NCBI GenBank assembly: GCA_003166475.1
Contig: PMVV01000063.1
Location: 1 to 46,850, forward strand
Reading direction: 5' to 3'
Source of the DNA: Bryobacterales bacterium
Lineage (GTDB): Bacteria > Acidobacteriota > Terriglobia > Bryobacterales > Bryobacteraceae
Length of the DNA stretch: 46,850 nucleotides
In this document: positions 22,739 through 31,042 of the stretch, piece by piece
How positions within the stretch are numbered: the first letter of the stretch is position 1
Layout: each line of letters starts with the position of its first letter
Position numbers and translations under genes: made by a program
The notes under the pieces: model-generated
What the model was told of the DNA's origin: nothing
Database searches by the model: none
The model's input: only the letters and a program-made list of their open reading frames with translations

Positions 22739-24757
22739 ATGGCGGTCCGGGTTTCGAACAACAATCTGCCTAATCGCGCGGTCGGCGCCGCGGTCCAGGA
22801 AGCGGTGCTCGAAACAATTGGTGCTCTGGACGGCGACTGGCGGGTCCAAATTCATGAAAGCCACGACTCCCCGTCGTGGCATATCACGATTTGGGGACCA
22901 AACGACTTTCGCTGGACCCGAGAATTCTTCGGACCGGAGGAGCAGAACTCCTCGGACGGTTACGCCGCTATAAGAAAAGCTGTAGGCGATGCACTGGCGC
23001 GCTCATCGGTAAGAACCCGGCCGGTTGTGTGCATTAGTTACTCTTATCCCGACAACAAGGATTTCTTCGTCAATCAACTTGTTGATCGCCTTGGCCAAGA
23101 ACTCCAGATTCAGTTCGGCGAGCCAATCAACGTGATCTGGGACGAGCATCGCTTGCGCCCGGATGCGAGATGGTCGGAAGGAGCCGAGAAGTGGCTCCAA
23201 CTCGCCTCGTTCTTGGTCCCGGTAGTGTCGCCCAGCTACTTTAGGAGCGATTTATGCCGGAAGGAATTCGAGGTGTTCCTCGGAAGGGAGCAGCAAGCAG
23301 GCCGTACGCTGATCTTTCCGGTTCGCTTCGTGGCAACCGGTGAGTCCGAGGACTCAGCCGCTCAATCGCAGCCGGCATGGGTGCAGGGCCTGAGGCGCCA
23401 TAAAGCCTTCGACCTTCGCCCATATCGATTCGACCTGGATACGAAGGACGCGCGGCGAGTGATTTCTTTCCTCGCGGCGTCAATTCGAGACGCGCATGCG
23501 CGGAACCCGCCCGAGCCTGCCAATCCCAGAATCGACGGTGAGCCGGTTATCACAGCGGCGGAACCGCTCTACGTCGAGTCGCTTCGGCTAAGAGATTTCA
23601 GGTGTTTTGAACAACTTGAGCTGCGCCTTGACAGGCCGTCGAGCCTGGAGGGGCGGTGGACCTGCATTGCTGGAATCAACGGAGCCGGGAAATCAAGCAT
23701 CCTGCAAGCGCTCGGTGTTGCTTTACTGGGCTACCCGATGGCGCTCGAGCTCGGTGGTGCGCGGCTGAACCGAATGCGTCGGCTAGTGGATCTTGTCAAT
23801 CGGATGCGAGCGGAGGTGGAGGTTGTGCTAAGCGCACCCGATCCCGACCCGCCGGTTTCATTTCGCCTGGACATTGACGATGGCCAAATCGTGGCTAAAG
23901 GTGGCGCGACATTTGGCCCTCCGGTTTGGGACCGGGTTCGGCGGCTAGTGATCGCTGGCTACGGCGCTACGCGCAACCTCTCTTCGCGCACCGATTTTGT
24001 TAGCGAGAACCTCAGCCCTGACGTCCGCCGGCAGATCACGCTGTTTGAGCCCTTGAGCCAACTGGCGGGCGCCGAGGCGGTGCTGTTGCCAGAGGAGACA
24101 AGCCGGGCCTTTGCGAATCTCTTCCAAAACGTCATCCTGGAAGTATTCGGTGCGGAGTTGGTGTACGCGACCGGTGGCTTCACCCGCTTTATCGTCGCGA
24201 ACCAAGAGATGGTTGAGGCGATCGATCTGCCCGACGGTTACCGCTCTCTTGTTGCCTGGCTTGCGGACCTGTGCGCTTTCTGGTGCGAGAAAGCGCCGGA
24301 TCTCGCAGCTAGCGCGAAACCAGCGGACATACATGCGATCGTGCTCGTCGATGAGATCGACCTTCATCTGCATCCTAGCCTACAGCGAGCATTGATTCCT
24401 CGGCTGCGAAAGACGTTTCCGAAGGTTCAGTGGATCGTTACTACGCATTCCCCCCTTGTTCTCGCCAACTTCGATGCAAACGAGATCATAGCCCTCGATC
24501 GGGATAGCTACGGCAACATTCGTGAACTTGACCGGCAGATCCTCAGCTTCACGGCGGACGAGATTTACGAATGGCTGATGGGCACGCGGCCGGTAGGCGC
24601 TGAAATCCAGGAGGAGCTTCGCAAGTCGGACGAAGGCCGTGGCAGAGACCCAAAAGAGATGGCGGTCATGATGCGGGTCTCACCCAGCACGGACGAACAG
24701 GCCGCTCGGGAACAGGTGGCGGAATTTAAGGAGATTCTGAAGACTCTCAAGCACTGA
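22739..24757 (+). CDS. TIR domain fused to a PtuA/OLD-like ABC-type ATPase (candidate anti-phage protein)
   Basis: Product of 672 residues in three parts. Residues 1-92: small domain of unknown type with an apparent helix-strand-strand-strand-helix order. Residues 94-197: TIR domain, VVCISYSYPDNKDF at its start, VIWDEHRLRPDARW, LVPVVSPSYFRSDLC, and the candidate catalytic Glu176 in LCRKEFE. Residues 279-640: ABC/SMC-like ATPase with Walker A GINGAGKSS (312-320), GYGATRNL (407-414), signature-like LPDGYRSLVAWLADL (497-511), Walker B IVLVDEIDLHLHP (534-546) and switch His570 in TTHSP. The ATG at 22739 is preferred over earlier in-frame codons, which are not conserved-looking. One base separates it from the HNH gene. 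PtuA with PtuB makes the Septu system; a fused TIR would add NAD-cleaving or signal-making activity. Confidence 0.9.
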   Translation: MAVRVSNNNLPNRAVGAAVQEAVLETIGALDGDWRVQIHESHDSPSWHITIWGPNDFRWTREFFGPEEQNSSDGYAAIRKAVGDALARSSVRTRPVVCISYSYPDNKDFFVNQLVDRLGQELQIQFGEPINVIWDEHRLRPDARWSEGAEKWLQLASFLVPVVSPSYFRSDLCRKEFEVFLGREQQAGRTLIFPVRFVATGESEDSAAQSQPAWVQGLRRHKAFDLRPYRFDLDTKDARRVISFLAASIRDAHARNPPEPANPRIDGEPVITAAEPLYVESLRLRDFRCFEQLELRLDRPSSLEGRWTCIAGINGAGKSSILQALGVALLGYPMALELGGARLNRMRRLVDLVNRMRAEVEVVLSAPDPDPPVSFRLDIDDGQIVAKGGATFGPPVWDRVRRLVIAGYGATRNLSSRTDFVSENLSPDVRRQITLFEPLSQLAGAEAVLLPEETSRAFANLFQNVILEVFGAELVYATGGFTRFIVANQEMVEAIDLPDGYRSLVAWLADLCAFWCEKAPDLAASAKPADIHAIVLVDEIDLHLHPSLQRALIPRLRKTFPKVQWIVTTHSPLVLANFDANEIIALDRDSYGNIRELDRQILSFTADEIYEWLMGTRPVGAEIQEELRKSDEGRGRDPKEMAVMMRVSPSTDEQAAREQVAEFKEILKTLKH

Positions 24758-24758
24758 C

Positions 24759-25799
24759 ATGCGGCACCTGCGAAGACCGCAATACACGGTTCCTACAATG
24801 CTTGATACCGGCCGCGGTGGCCGTCGGCGACAGGGAGATCGCAGCCATTACGAACGGACCGCGGCTGTTCGAGTTCCCTTCCCGCCACACTGGACCGAGC
24901 CCGACGTCAAAGGTCTGCTGCACGCGATGCAAGGCAGTATCTGCGCCTATTGCGGTTTGGATGTCGGGTTGGACGTCGACCACTTTCGCCCGAAAGGTGC
25001 TATCGACGAAGATCCCGCCCACGGCGGCTATTGGTGGCTGGCGTACGAGTGTTCAAACTACTTCCTTGCGTGCACAACCTGCAATCGTAACCGGAAGAAA
25101 GCCAGCTTTCCAATCCTGCCGTTCACAGCTCGGTGTACCTATCAAACGCGGGGCACGATTCGTGCGGAAAAGCGCATCCTGCTGGATCCATCGGAGGACC
25201 CCATCGAGGAATGGCTAACGCTTGGTCAGGGGGATGAGACTGGCAAGCTGATCCCTAACGCCGATCTCAGCACGGAGGAGCGGTCGCGGGTCCAGGAGGC
25301 CATCGACCTTTTTGGTTTGAACAGCGACCAGATGGTGCGGGGCCAACGATCTAAAGCTTATGAGCGTGCAGCACGAGCGGCGGCTGAGCAACGTTGGGAT
25401 GAACTAAGACTCAGCGCAATGTGTCACCGTCCTCACAGCTTGGCCGCCCGAATCGTCCTAGAGAGGGTGGCCCCGGAGTGCCTCCCCACCGCTGAGGAGG
25501 AAATGCGAGATCTCATCGACTTACTCTGGAAAGATCTGCGGACGCTTGTGGATGAGATTCGAAGTTTCCGAGCGAGGGCGAGAGCCCCGAGCCCGGTGGA
25601 TGAACGGCAACTCCGCGAACTAGTTTGGGCATTAATCGTGCTGCGGAGCGATCCTCCGGCGGGCGATCCGTCAAGTGCCGACGAATACCTGGGGCAACTG
25701 CTGGAGCGCGAGGAGGCCGAAATTAGGACAGCAATCGCCGCACTATTCCGCGCCATGCAGCGAGCGCTCGCCGAGGTGAGTGGCCATCATGGCAAATAA
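24759..25799 (+). CDS. HNH endonuclease of the PtuB/retron-associated type
   Basis: Product of 346 residues. The HNH nuclease region shows CAYC (C62, C65), VDHFRPKG (D74, H75), YWWLAYECSNYFLACTTCNR (91-110, with C105, C108 and N109), then KKASFP. This pattern matches the retron-associated HNH family (TIGR02646) and PtuB of Septu. The remaining C-terminal 220 residues are helical and charged with no clear motif. It starts one base after the TIR-ATPase stop and must be co-translated with it. The expected role is degradation of nucleic acid when the ATPase partner is activated by phage. No reverse transcriptase or ncRNA of a retron is visible in the window. Confidence 0.88.
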   Translation: MRHLRRPQYTVPTMLDTGRGGRRRQGDRSHYERTAAVRVPFPPHWTEPDVKGLLHAMQGSICAYCGLDVGLDVDHFRPKGAIDEDPAHGGYWWLAYECSNYFLACTTCNRNRKKASFPILPFTARCTYQTRGTIRAEKRILLDPSEDPIEEWLTLGQGDETGKLIPNADLSTEERSRVQEAIDLFGLNSDQMVRGQRSKAYERAARAAAEQRWDELRLSAMCHRPHSLAARIVLERVAPECLPTAEEEMRDLIDLLWKDLRTLVDEIRSFRARARAPSPVDERQLRELVWALIVLRSDPPAGDPSSADEYLGQLLEREEAEIRTAIAALFRAMQRALAEVSGHHGK

Positions 25800-26019
25800 G
25801 ATTTGTCTACCGCGGCATCCGCGCAGATCACTTGGTCGCGTAGTCGTTTTAAACCGGACTTGTGCCGCTCGGGGGCCAGAAACGGCGTTCGAGGCAATCA
25901 GGATGCCGCCGGCATTGCCCGCTGCACGCTCCCGCAATCGAACTTCCGGCGCGCCAGCATCTTGACCCCGCAGTGGCGCCAGCCGTGACGTTTGACGGTA
26001 TTTATAGTCCAATAGAATC

Positions 26020-27426
26020 ATGAACAGGGTCATCGCATCGCTCTTCCTTGCCACTTGCGCCTTCGCCGGAGATCCTGAATGGCCCGGTTTCCGCGGCCCC
26101 TCCTCCAACCCCTCCGCCCTCAACTCCAATCTGCCCGACAAATGGTCGAAAACGTCGAACATCGAATGGACCGCGACCCTCCCCGGCCTGGGCTGGTCTT
26201 CTCCGATCGTCGCCGGCAGGAACATCTTCGTCACCACCGTCACCACCGACGGCAAGGCGAAACAGCCGCAAGCCGGCACCGACTATTCCAACCAATACGT
26301 TGCCGAGCTCATGAAGCAGGGTCTCAAAGAGAAGGAGCTTCTGGACCGCCTGAACGCGCGCGATTTCGAATTCCCCGACGAAGTCTTCCTCCATTACTTC
26401 CTCTATTCCATCGATCTCGACTCCGGCAAGATCAACTGGAGGCGCGAATTCCATGCAGGCCACCCTCCCGGGGGCCGTCACCGCAAGAACAGCTTCTGCT
26501 CGGAAACCCCTGTCACCGACGGCCAGCGTGTCTACGTGTACATTAACAACCTTGGACTTTTCGCCTATGATCTCGACGGCAACAAAATCTGGAACACCCC
26601 GCTCGAAAGCTTTCCGACCATCCTCGATTTCGGTACGGCCTCTTCACCCACTCTGGTCAATGGCCTCGTGATCGTCGTCAACGACAACGAGAAACAGCAG
26701 TTCATCGCGGCATTCGAGACAAATACCGGCAAGCAAGTCTGGCGCACAGATCGCTCAATTCACGTTCAAGGCTCCGATCGCCAGACCGGCTGGTCGAGTC
26801 CCTACATCTGGAAGAACTCCGAGCGCAGCGAAATTGCCACTATTGGCCCTGGCCTCGCCATCAGTTACGACCTCAAAGGCCAAGAACTGTGGCGTCTCGG
26901 CGGGATGTCCGCCATGCCAATCCCGAGTCCATTCGCCTACGGCGGCCTGTTGTATCTCAACGGTGGGACGGCTAAAGCCCTGGCCGCGATCAAACCAGGG
27001 GCGCACGGCGACCTCACCACGCCAGACGGCGCCAAGCTGAACGAGTTTGTCGCTTGGATGCAGCCCAAAGCGGGAACTTATCTGCCAACCGAACTGGCCT
27101 ATGGCGGAGGGCTCTACGTCCTCACCCACAACGGCATCCTCACGCGATTTGACGCTAGCACTGGCGTGCAAACTTACAAGGCGCGCATCGGCGAAGGCGG
27201 CGATTTCACCTCATCGCCCTGGGGCTACAACGACAAGATTTTTTGTTTGAACGAAGAAGGCCGAACGTTCGTGATCCGCGCTGGCGATAAATACGAATTG
27301 CTCGATTCCAACGACCTCGGCGAGATGGCGCTGGCCACCCCAGCCCTTATTGCCGATCGCCTGATCCTGCGCACCGAGAATCATCTCTACTCCATCCGCA
27401 ACACACCCAGCAGCAGGCGCCGTTAA
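26020..27426 (+). CDS. Exported PQQ-like beta-propeller protein
   Basis: Product of 468 residues with a signal peptide (about 1-16, ending TCAFAGD). Repeated propeller blades carry motifs such as WPGFRGPSSNP, LYSIDLDSGKINWRREF, LFAYDLDGNKIWN, AAFETNTGKQVWR and TRFDASTGVQTYKARIG. These PQQ-like or WD40-type propeller proteins are abundant in Acidobacteria and Planctomycetes and are mostly uncharacterised; they need not bind PQQ. The ATG at 26020 gives the signal peptide; TATTTATAGT lies just upstream. It is a monocistronic unit. Confidence 0.88.
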   Translation: MNRVIASLFLATCAFAGDPEWPGFRGPSSNPSALNSNLPDKWSKTSNIEWTATLPGLGWSSPIVAGRNIFVTTVTTDGKAKQPQAGTDYSNQYVAELMKQGLKEKELLDRLNARDFEFPDEVFLHYFLYSIDLDSGKINWRREFHAGHPPGGRHRKNSFCSETPVTDGQRVYVYINNLGLFAYDLDGNKIWNTPLESFPTILDFGTASSPTLVNGLVIVVNDNEKQQFIAAFETNTGKQVWRTDRSIHVQGSDRQTGWSSPYIWKNSERSEIATIGPGLAISYDLKGQELWRLGGMSAMPIPSPFAYGGLLYLNGGTAKALAAIKPGAHGDLTTPDGAKLNEFVAWMQPKAGTYLPTELAYGGGLYVLTHNGILTRFDASTGVQTYKARIGEGGDFTSSPWGYNDKIFCLNEEGRTFVIRAGDKYELLDSNDLGEMALATPALIADRLILRTENHLYSIRNTPSSRRR

Positions 27427-27552
27427 AGAACCGAATTCAGGGAGCGGTTTGGACAGGAATCGTTTTTCATCCATGCATCCTCGGACCCCAATGTGCCGAA
27501 GCACAGAGCATGCGAATCGAAGAGTCCTGGCGCCCTCATGCACGGCGCGCCT

Positions 27553-27695
27553 GGGCTAGCCCCAATACTGTTCACTTAAGGGCCTTCGGTGGGGCAGACG
27601 ATCGGTTTATGTCGTCTGCCAGCGCCCCGCAGAGGAGGCAGACCACGAAAGACGATGGTCTGCCCCACCAAAGTGAACAGCATTGGGGCTAGCCC
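27553..27695. mobile_element. Family A element with 25-bp terminal inverted repeats (MITE-like)
   Basis: Arms 27553-27577 and 27671-27695 are inverted repeats with one mismatch, both containing GGCTAGCCCC and AAGTGAACAG/CTGTTCACTT. The interior (27588-27670) is two hairpins, GGCAGACGA/TCGTCTGCC and GGCAGACCA/TGGTCTGCC, and the same 93-base unit lies at 13434-13526. No protein is encoded. It ends 5 bases before the stop of the YbjQ-like gene. No transposase with matching ends is seen in the window; the class (MITE or repetitive palindrome) is inferred. Confidence 0.8.
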
Positions 27696-27700
27696 CACGA

Positions 27701-28072
27701 TTAACCTGGGATCGGCTCCACAAACACGGCGGTGCCGTAGGCCAGTACTTCGGTAACCCCGCTCATGATTTCGGTGGCGTCGTAGCGCGCGCCGACCACG
27801 GCGTTGGCGCCCACTTCGGCGGCGTGGTTCAACATCAGCTCGAAAGCGTGCTGGCGGGTCTTTTCACAGAGGCTCGACAGCAGCGTGATGTTTCCGCCGA
27901 CCAGCGTCTGCAGGCTGGCGCCGAGGGTGCCGAAGACCGAGCGCGAGCGTACCACGATGCCGCGCACTACACCGAGATTGCGCACGATCTTGTAGCCATC
28001 CAGGGTGAAAGCGGTAGTCACCATGTATTCAGGGACGAACGTGGATTGAGGATTGCCGGCTGGATCTGCCAT
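27701..28072 (-). CDS. YbjQ-like protein (UPF0145)
   Basis: Product of 123 residues, matching the YbjQ/UPF0145 heavy-metal-binding-like family in length and in [20 protein letters not shown] and [14 protein letters not shown]. The true function is not established. Its pentamer fold is known for the family. The start ATG at 28072 faces the divergent Pro-rich protein gene, and the stop lies next to the family A element. Confidence 0.85.
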   Translation of the reverse strand: MADPAGNPQSTFVPEYMVTTAFTLDGYKIVRNLGVVRGIVVRSRSVFGTLGASLQTLVGGNITLLSSLCEKTRQHAFELMLNHAAEVGANAVVGARYDATEIMSGVTEVLAYGTAVFVEPIPG

Positions 28073-28101
28073 AAGCTTTATCTTAGTAGAATAGAGCCGT
28101 T

Positions 28102-28875
28102 ATGGCGCAGACACCCGCGATCCCACCATCCAGTCCCTTGCCGCCCGCCAGCGCCGAGTATGAGACGGCCATGCATGGCGCGCCCGGCAAATCGCCGCAG
28201 GTCCGGAAGTGGAAGATGTTCCGCTCCAGCCAGGGCGAGACGCATCTCGATTTCGGAAAGACCGGACTGATCGGCAAGCCGGGGGCGGGGCAGACGATTC
28301 TGCTCGATCATGTGAAGCGGGAGGCTCGCGTGGTGCCGACGCCGCCTCATGCGCAGGCGCCGGCACCGCCGTCCGCGCAGGCGCCAGGCGGGGCGCCGCA
28401 CATGCTCGCGCCACCTTCTGCATTGCTGCACGTGAAAGATCTGGGCAAGCGGACGATCGGCGGGCACCCGGCGGACGGCAAGATGTACACTTTCCAGCCG
28501 CCGAAAGCTCCGGCTGCGCCGGGTGCGCAAGGGCTTCCGGGGTTCCAAGGGCCCAAGCTGGGGGCACTGCCGAAGGCACCCGGATTGCCGAAGCCGCCCA
28601 TGCCGGGACTGGCGCCACCTGGAGTTGCGGCACCTGCCCTGAAGCCGCCGCCGGCGCCAGGCGCGCCGCATGGGAAGGTGCAAACGCTGGAGGTGTGGAC
28701 CCACACGAAGTTGAAGATTCCGGTGCTCACCAAAGCCAACGGAATGCCCGGGCTGCAGAGCAGCGTATGCAAGAACGCCAAGGGCGGCGAACCGCCGGCG
28801 TCCCGGTTTAAGATTCCGGCAGGATACAAGCTGATCAAGCCCAAGCCGCCGGCCCTACCCCGTCCGCCCGCATGA
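28102..28875 (+). CDS. Proline-rich hypothetical protein
   Basis: Product of 257 residues, not recognised. Folded-looking N-terminal (about 35-75, KWKMFRSSQGETHLDFGKTG) and C-terminal parts (KVQTLEVWTHTKLKIPVLTK, ending in a Pro-rich tail) are separated by long low-complexity Pro/Ala/Gly stretches (about 80-110 and 133-190). No signal peptide is evident. Codon use is consistent with real coding (high G+C third position). It may be a disordered spacer linking two parts of one domain that in other species are contiguous. Divergent from the YbjQ-like gene, with 29 bases between starts. Confidence 0.6.
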   Translation: MAQTPAIPPSSPLPPASAEYETAMHGAPGKSPQVRKWKMFRSSQGETHLDFGKTGLIGKPGAGQTILLDHVKREARVVPTPPHAQAPAPPSAQAPGGAPHMLAPPSALLHVKDLGKRTIGGHPADGKMYTFQPPKAPAAPGAQGLPGFQGPKLGALPKAPGLPKPPMPGLAPPGVAAPALKPPPAPGAPHGKVQTLEVWTHTKLKIPVLTKANGMPGLQSSVCKNAKGGEPPASRFKIPAGYKLIKPKPPALPRPPA

Positions 28876-28884
28876 GCAGATCGC

Positions 28885-30285
28885 TCACGCCAGCGTGGGG
28901 GCAGCAAACGGCCCGCGGGCGTTTTCGAGCCGGACGGCCAACTCCAGAATCAGTTCCTCTTCATAAGGCCGGCCTACGAGCTGCACGCCGATCGGCAGCC
29001 CTTCGGCGGACATTCCGAACGGGATTACCACAGCCGGCAGGCCCAGCAGGTTGAATGGAGTGGCCGGCATCATGGCTTGAAACAGGCCGATCTCTTCGTC
29101 ATCCACCTTCCAGTGCCGCGTGCGGTGCGGAAAGGCGGTCACTCCGCAGGGCGGCATCAGCAGTACCGGATACCGTTCCATCTGGCGCAGCAGGGAGGCG
29201 CGCATACGGTCGCGCTTGGCCAGGTTCAGTAAGAGCTGCTCCACGCTGGGGGCGGGCTGTTCCAGCGCGCTCAAGAGGAATTCGGTGCCGGTCCAGTGCG
29301 CGTCGGCCTCGCGGCCCTGGATCGTTTGCCTGGTGAGGGGCGCCGGCAACTGGCCGAAGAAGAACCACCACAGATTTGGCGCGCGCTCCAGGCCCTGCGG
29401 CTCGAAAGGCTCGGTGGGGATCATGAGATCGGTGAGCGTCTGCGCCGCGCGGCGTACGGTCTGGCGGATCTCCGGATCGACCGGCACACGATAGAATTGT
29501 TCGACCAGGCCGACGCGCAAGCCGGCAACGCTCGACGGCTGCAACGGCACCGGCGCGGAGAAGGGATCCTGGCTGTCATATCCAGCCAGCGCGGCGAACA
29601 GAAGGCGGAGGTCTTCGGCTGAGCGCGCCAGCGGGCCGGCCACCGCCAGCAGGCCGGAGGGATGGCTCATTACCGGGAAGTGGCCGTTGGCCGAGATGCG
29701 GCCGGGCGTGGGCTTCAGTCCGGCGATACCGCAGAAGTGCGCTGGAACACGGATGGAGCCGCCGCCATCGCTGCCGATTCCGCCTGCCGAGCAGAACGAG
29801 GCAATGGCCGCCGCCTCGCCTCCACTGGATCCTCCGGGGGTGCGCTCCAGGTTCCACGGATTGTTGGTGCGGCCGGTGATGAAATTGTCCGTTTCGTAGT
29901 TGGAGAGGAATTCGGGGGTGTTGGTCTTACCCAGGATGATAGCGCCGGCGGCACGCAGGCGGGCGACGGCGGTGGCATCCTGGGCGGCTTTGTGTCCCAG
30001 GCGGAAGCGGCTGCCGCATAGCGTGGGCAGGCCGGCGACGTCGAAGCTGTCCTTGACGGTCACCGGAACGCCGTGCAGCAGGCCCAGCGACTCGCCGTGC
30101 AGGACGGCGTTTTCCGCGCGCCTGGCGGCCGCGCGAGCCTCTTCCCACAGCACCGAGACGAAAGCGTTGATCCGGGGATTCTGCGCGGCGATTTGGGCCA
30201 GGTGGGACTCGACCAGTTCCACGGGCGAAATAGCGCGGTCGCGCACCATGCCGGCCATGAGGCACAGCGAACTTTGTACGGGCAT
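28885..30285 (-). CDS. Amidase-signature enzyme
   Basis: Product of 466 residues of the amidase signature family (GatA-like fold), which hydrolyses amide bonds with a Ser-cisSer-Lys triad. The triad is visible: K78 (VTVKDSFDV), S153 ([12 protein letters not shown]) and nucleophile S177 ([12 protein letters not shown]). Substrate is not predictable; GatA itself is unlikely because no gatB/C are near. The ATG at 30285 is preferred over an upstream GTG/ATG-poor extension that runs into the divergent gene's promoter. It is convergent with the Pro-rich protein gene and divergent from the exported protein at 30356. Confidence 0.9.
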   Translation of the reverse strand: MPVQSSLCLMAGMVRDRAISPVELVESHLAQIAAQNPRINAFVSVLWEEARAAARRAENAVLHGESLGLLHGVPVTVKDSFDVAGLPTLCGSRFRLGHKAAQDATAVARLRAAGAIILGKTNTPEFLSNYETDNFITGRTNNPWNLERTPGGSSGGEAAAIASFCSAGGIGSDGGGSIRVPAHFCGIAGLKPTPGRISANGHFPVMSHPSGLLAVAGPLARSAEDLRLLFAALAGYDSQDPFSAPVPLQPSSVAGLRVGLVEQFYRVPVDPEIRQTVRRAAQTLTDLMIPTEPFEPQGLERAPNLWWFFFGQLPAPLTRQTIQGREADAHWTGTEFLLSALEQPAPSVEQLLLNLAKRDRMRASLLRQMERYPVLLMPPCGVTAFPHRTRHWKVDDEEIGLFQAMMPATPFNLLGLPAVVIPFGMSAEGLPIGVQLVGRPYEEELILELAVRLENARGPFAAPTLA

Positions 30286-30333
30286 GAAGGCATAGTGTAA
30301 TCGGGCGCGCGCGCCGAGGTCTGTCGCACAAGC

Positions 30334-30350
30334 TATAATGCTTGCGGAGG
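30334..30350 (+). promoter_or_regulatory. -10 box and Shine-Dalgarno that set the start at 30356
   Basis: TATAAT (30334-30339) overlaps an in-frame ATG at 30338, and GGAGG (30346-30350) follows. An ATG inside the -10 box cannot be the start, so the ATG at 30356 is used. Confidence 0.55.
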
Positions 30351-30355
30351 CTGTT

Positions 30356-31042
30356 ATGATGCCGATGCGAGGCGCCGGGATCGCGCTGGCGCTGGTTTGG
30401 GCGGCGTCCCAGGGGGCGGCCCGCAACAACGCAAGCAACAAGCCGCTCGAAACCCGCGGCGAAAACGAATCGGTGGTGATCACCGCGACGCTATATGCCA
30501 AGCCCGAAGCGGTGAAGGAAGTGCTCGGCTCGGATCTGGGCGGACACTATATCGTGGTGGCCATCGAGGTGACGCCGCGGTACGGCAAGGAGGTCGCCAT
30601 CACCCGCGACGATTTCGTATTGAAGACGGACAAAGACGGCGAGCGCAGTGGGCCGTTCGCGCCCAGCCAGATCGCGGGGCGCGGGGCCATGGTGGTCCGG
30701 CAGACGGGCGGCGCGGGCGGCACCGGCATGCACGATAACGACGGGCCCATCGTGGGCGGCTATCCCGGTACGATCGGGCCGCCGCGCAGGATGGGGGGCG
30801 ATGGCATAGGCGACGCCGGTGCGCCCGCCGGCGCCGAAGCCAAGACGCGCACCGGCTCCCACGAGAAGGAAGATCCCATGCTGGGCGTGCTGAAGCAGAA
30901 GGAACTGCCCGAAACAAAAACCGACAAGCCTGTTTCGGGGCTGCTGTACTTCCCCATGGAAAAGCAAAAGGCGAAGGACCTGGAACTGCGCTACGCCGCC
31001 TCCGGCGACAAGATCGCGATGCGGTTCCGCCCGGAGAAATGA
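30356..31042 (+). CDS. Exported hypothetical protein
   Basis: Product of 228 residues, not recognised. A signal peptide (about 1-22, AGIALALVWAASQGAA) is followed by a compact segment (SVVITATLYAKPEAVKEVLG, YIVVAIEVTPR, AITRDDFVLKTDKDGER), then a Gly-rich linker (about 118-150) and a charged C-terminal part. The pattern of a beta-sandwich domain followed by a Gly-rich linker recurs in acidobacterial periplasmic proteins with no known role. The stop overlaps the start of the D-threonine aldolase-like gene (ATGATG at 31039), so the two are coupled. Confidence 0.7.
   Translation: MMPMRGAGIALALVWAASQGAARNNASNKPLETRGENESVVITATLYAKPEAVKEVLGSDLGGHYIVVAIEVTPRYGKEVAITRDDFVLKTDKDGERSGPFAPSQIAGRGAMVVRQTGGAGGTGMHDNDGPIVGGYPGTIGPPRRMGGDGIGDAGAPAGAEAKTRTGSHEKEDPMLGVLKQKELPETKTDKPVSGLLYFPMEKQKAKDLELRYAASGDKIAMRFRPEK

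Noticed and set aside
25800-26019. Third gene of the TIR/HNH operon
   Set aside because: Open frames here are under 65 codons, without motifs or a Shine-Dalgarno.
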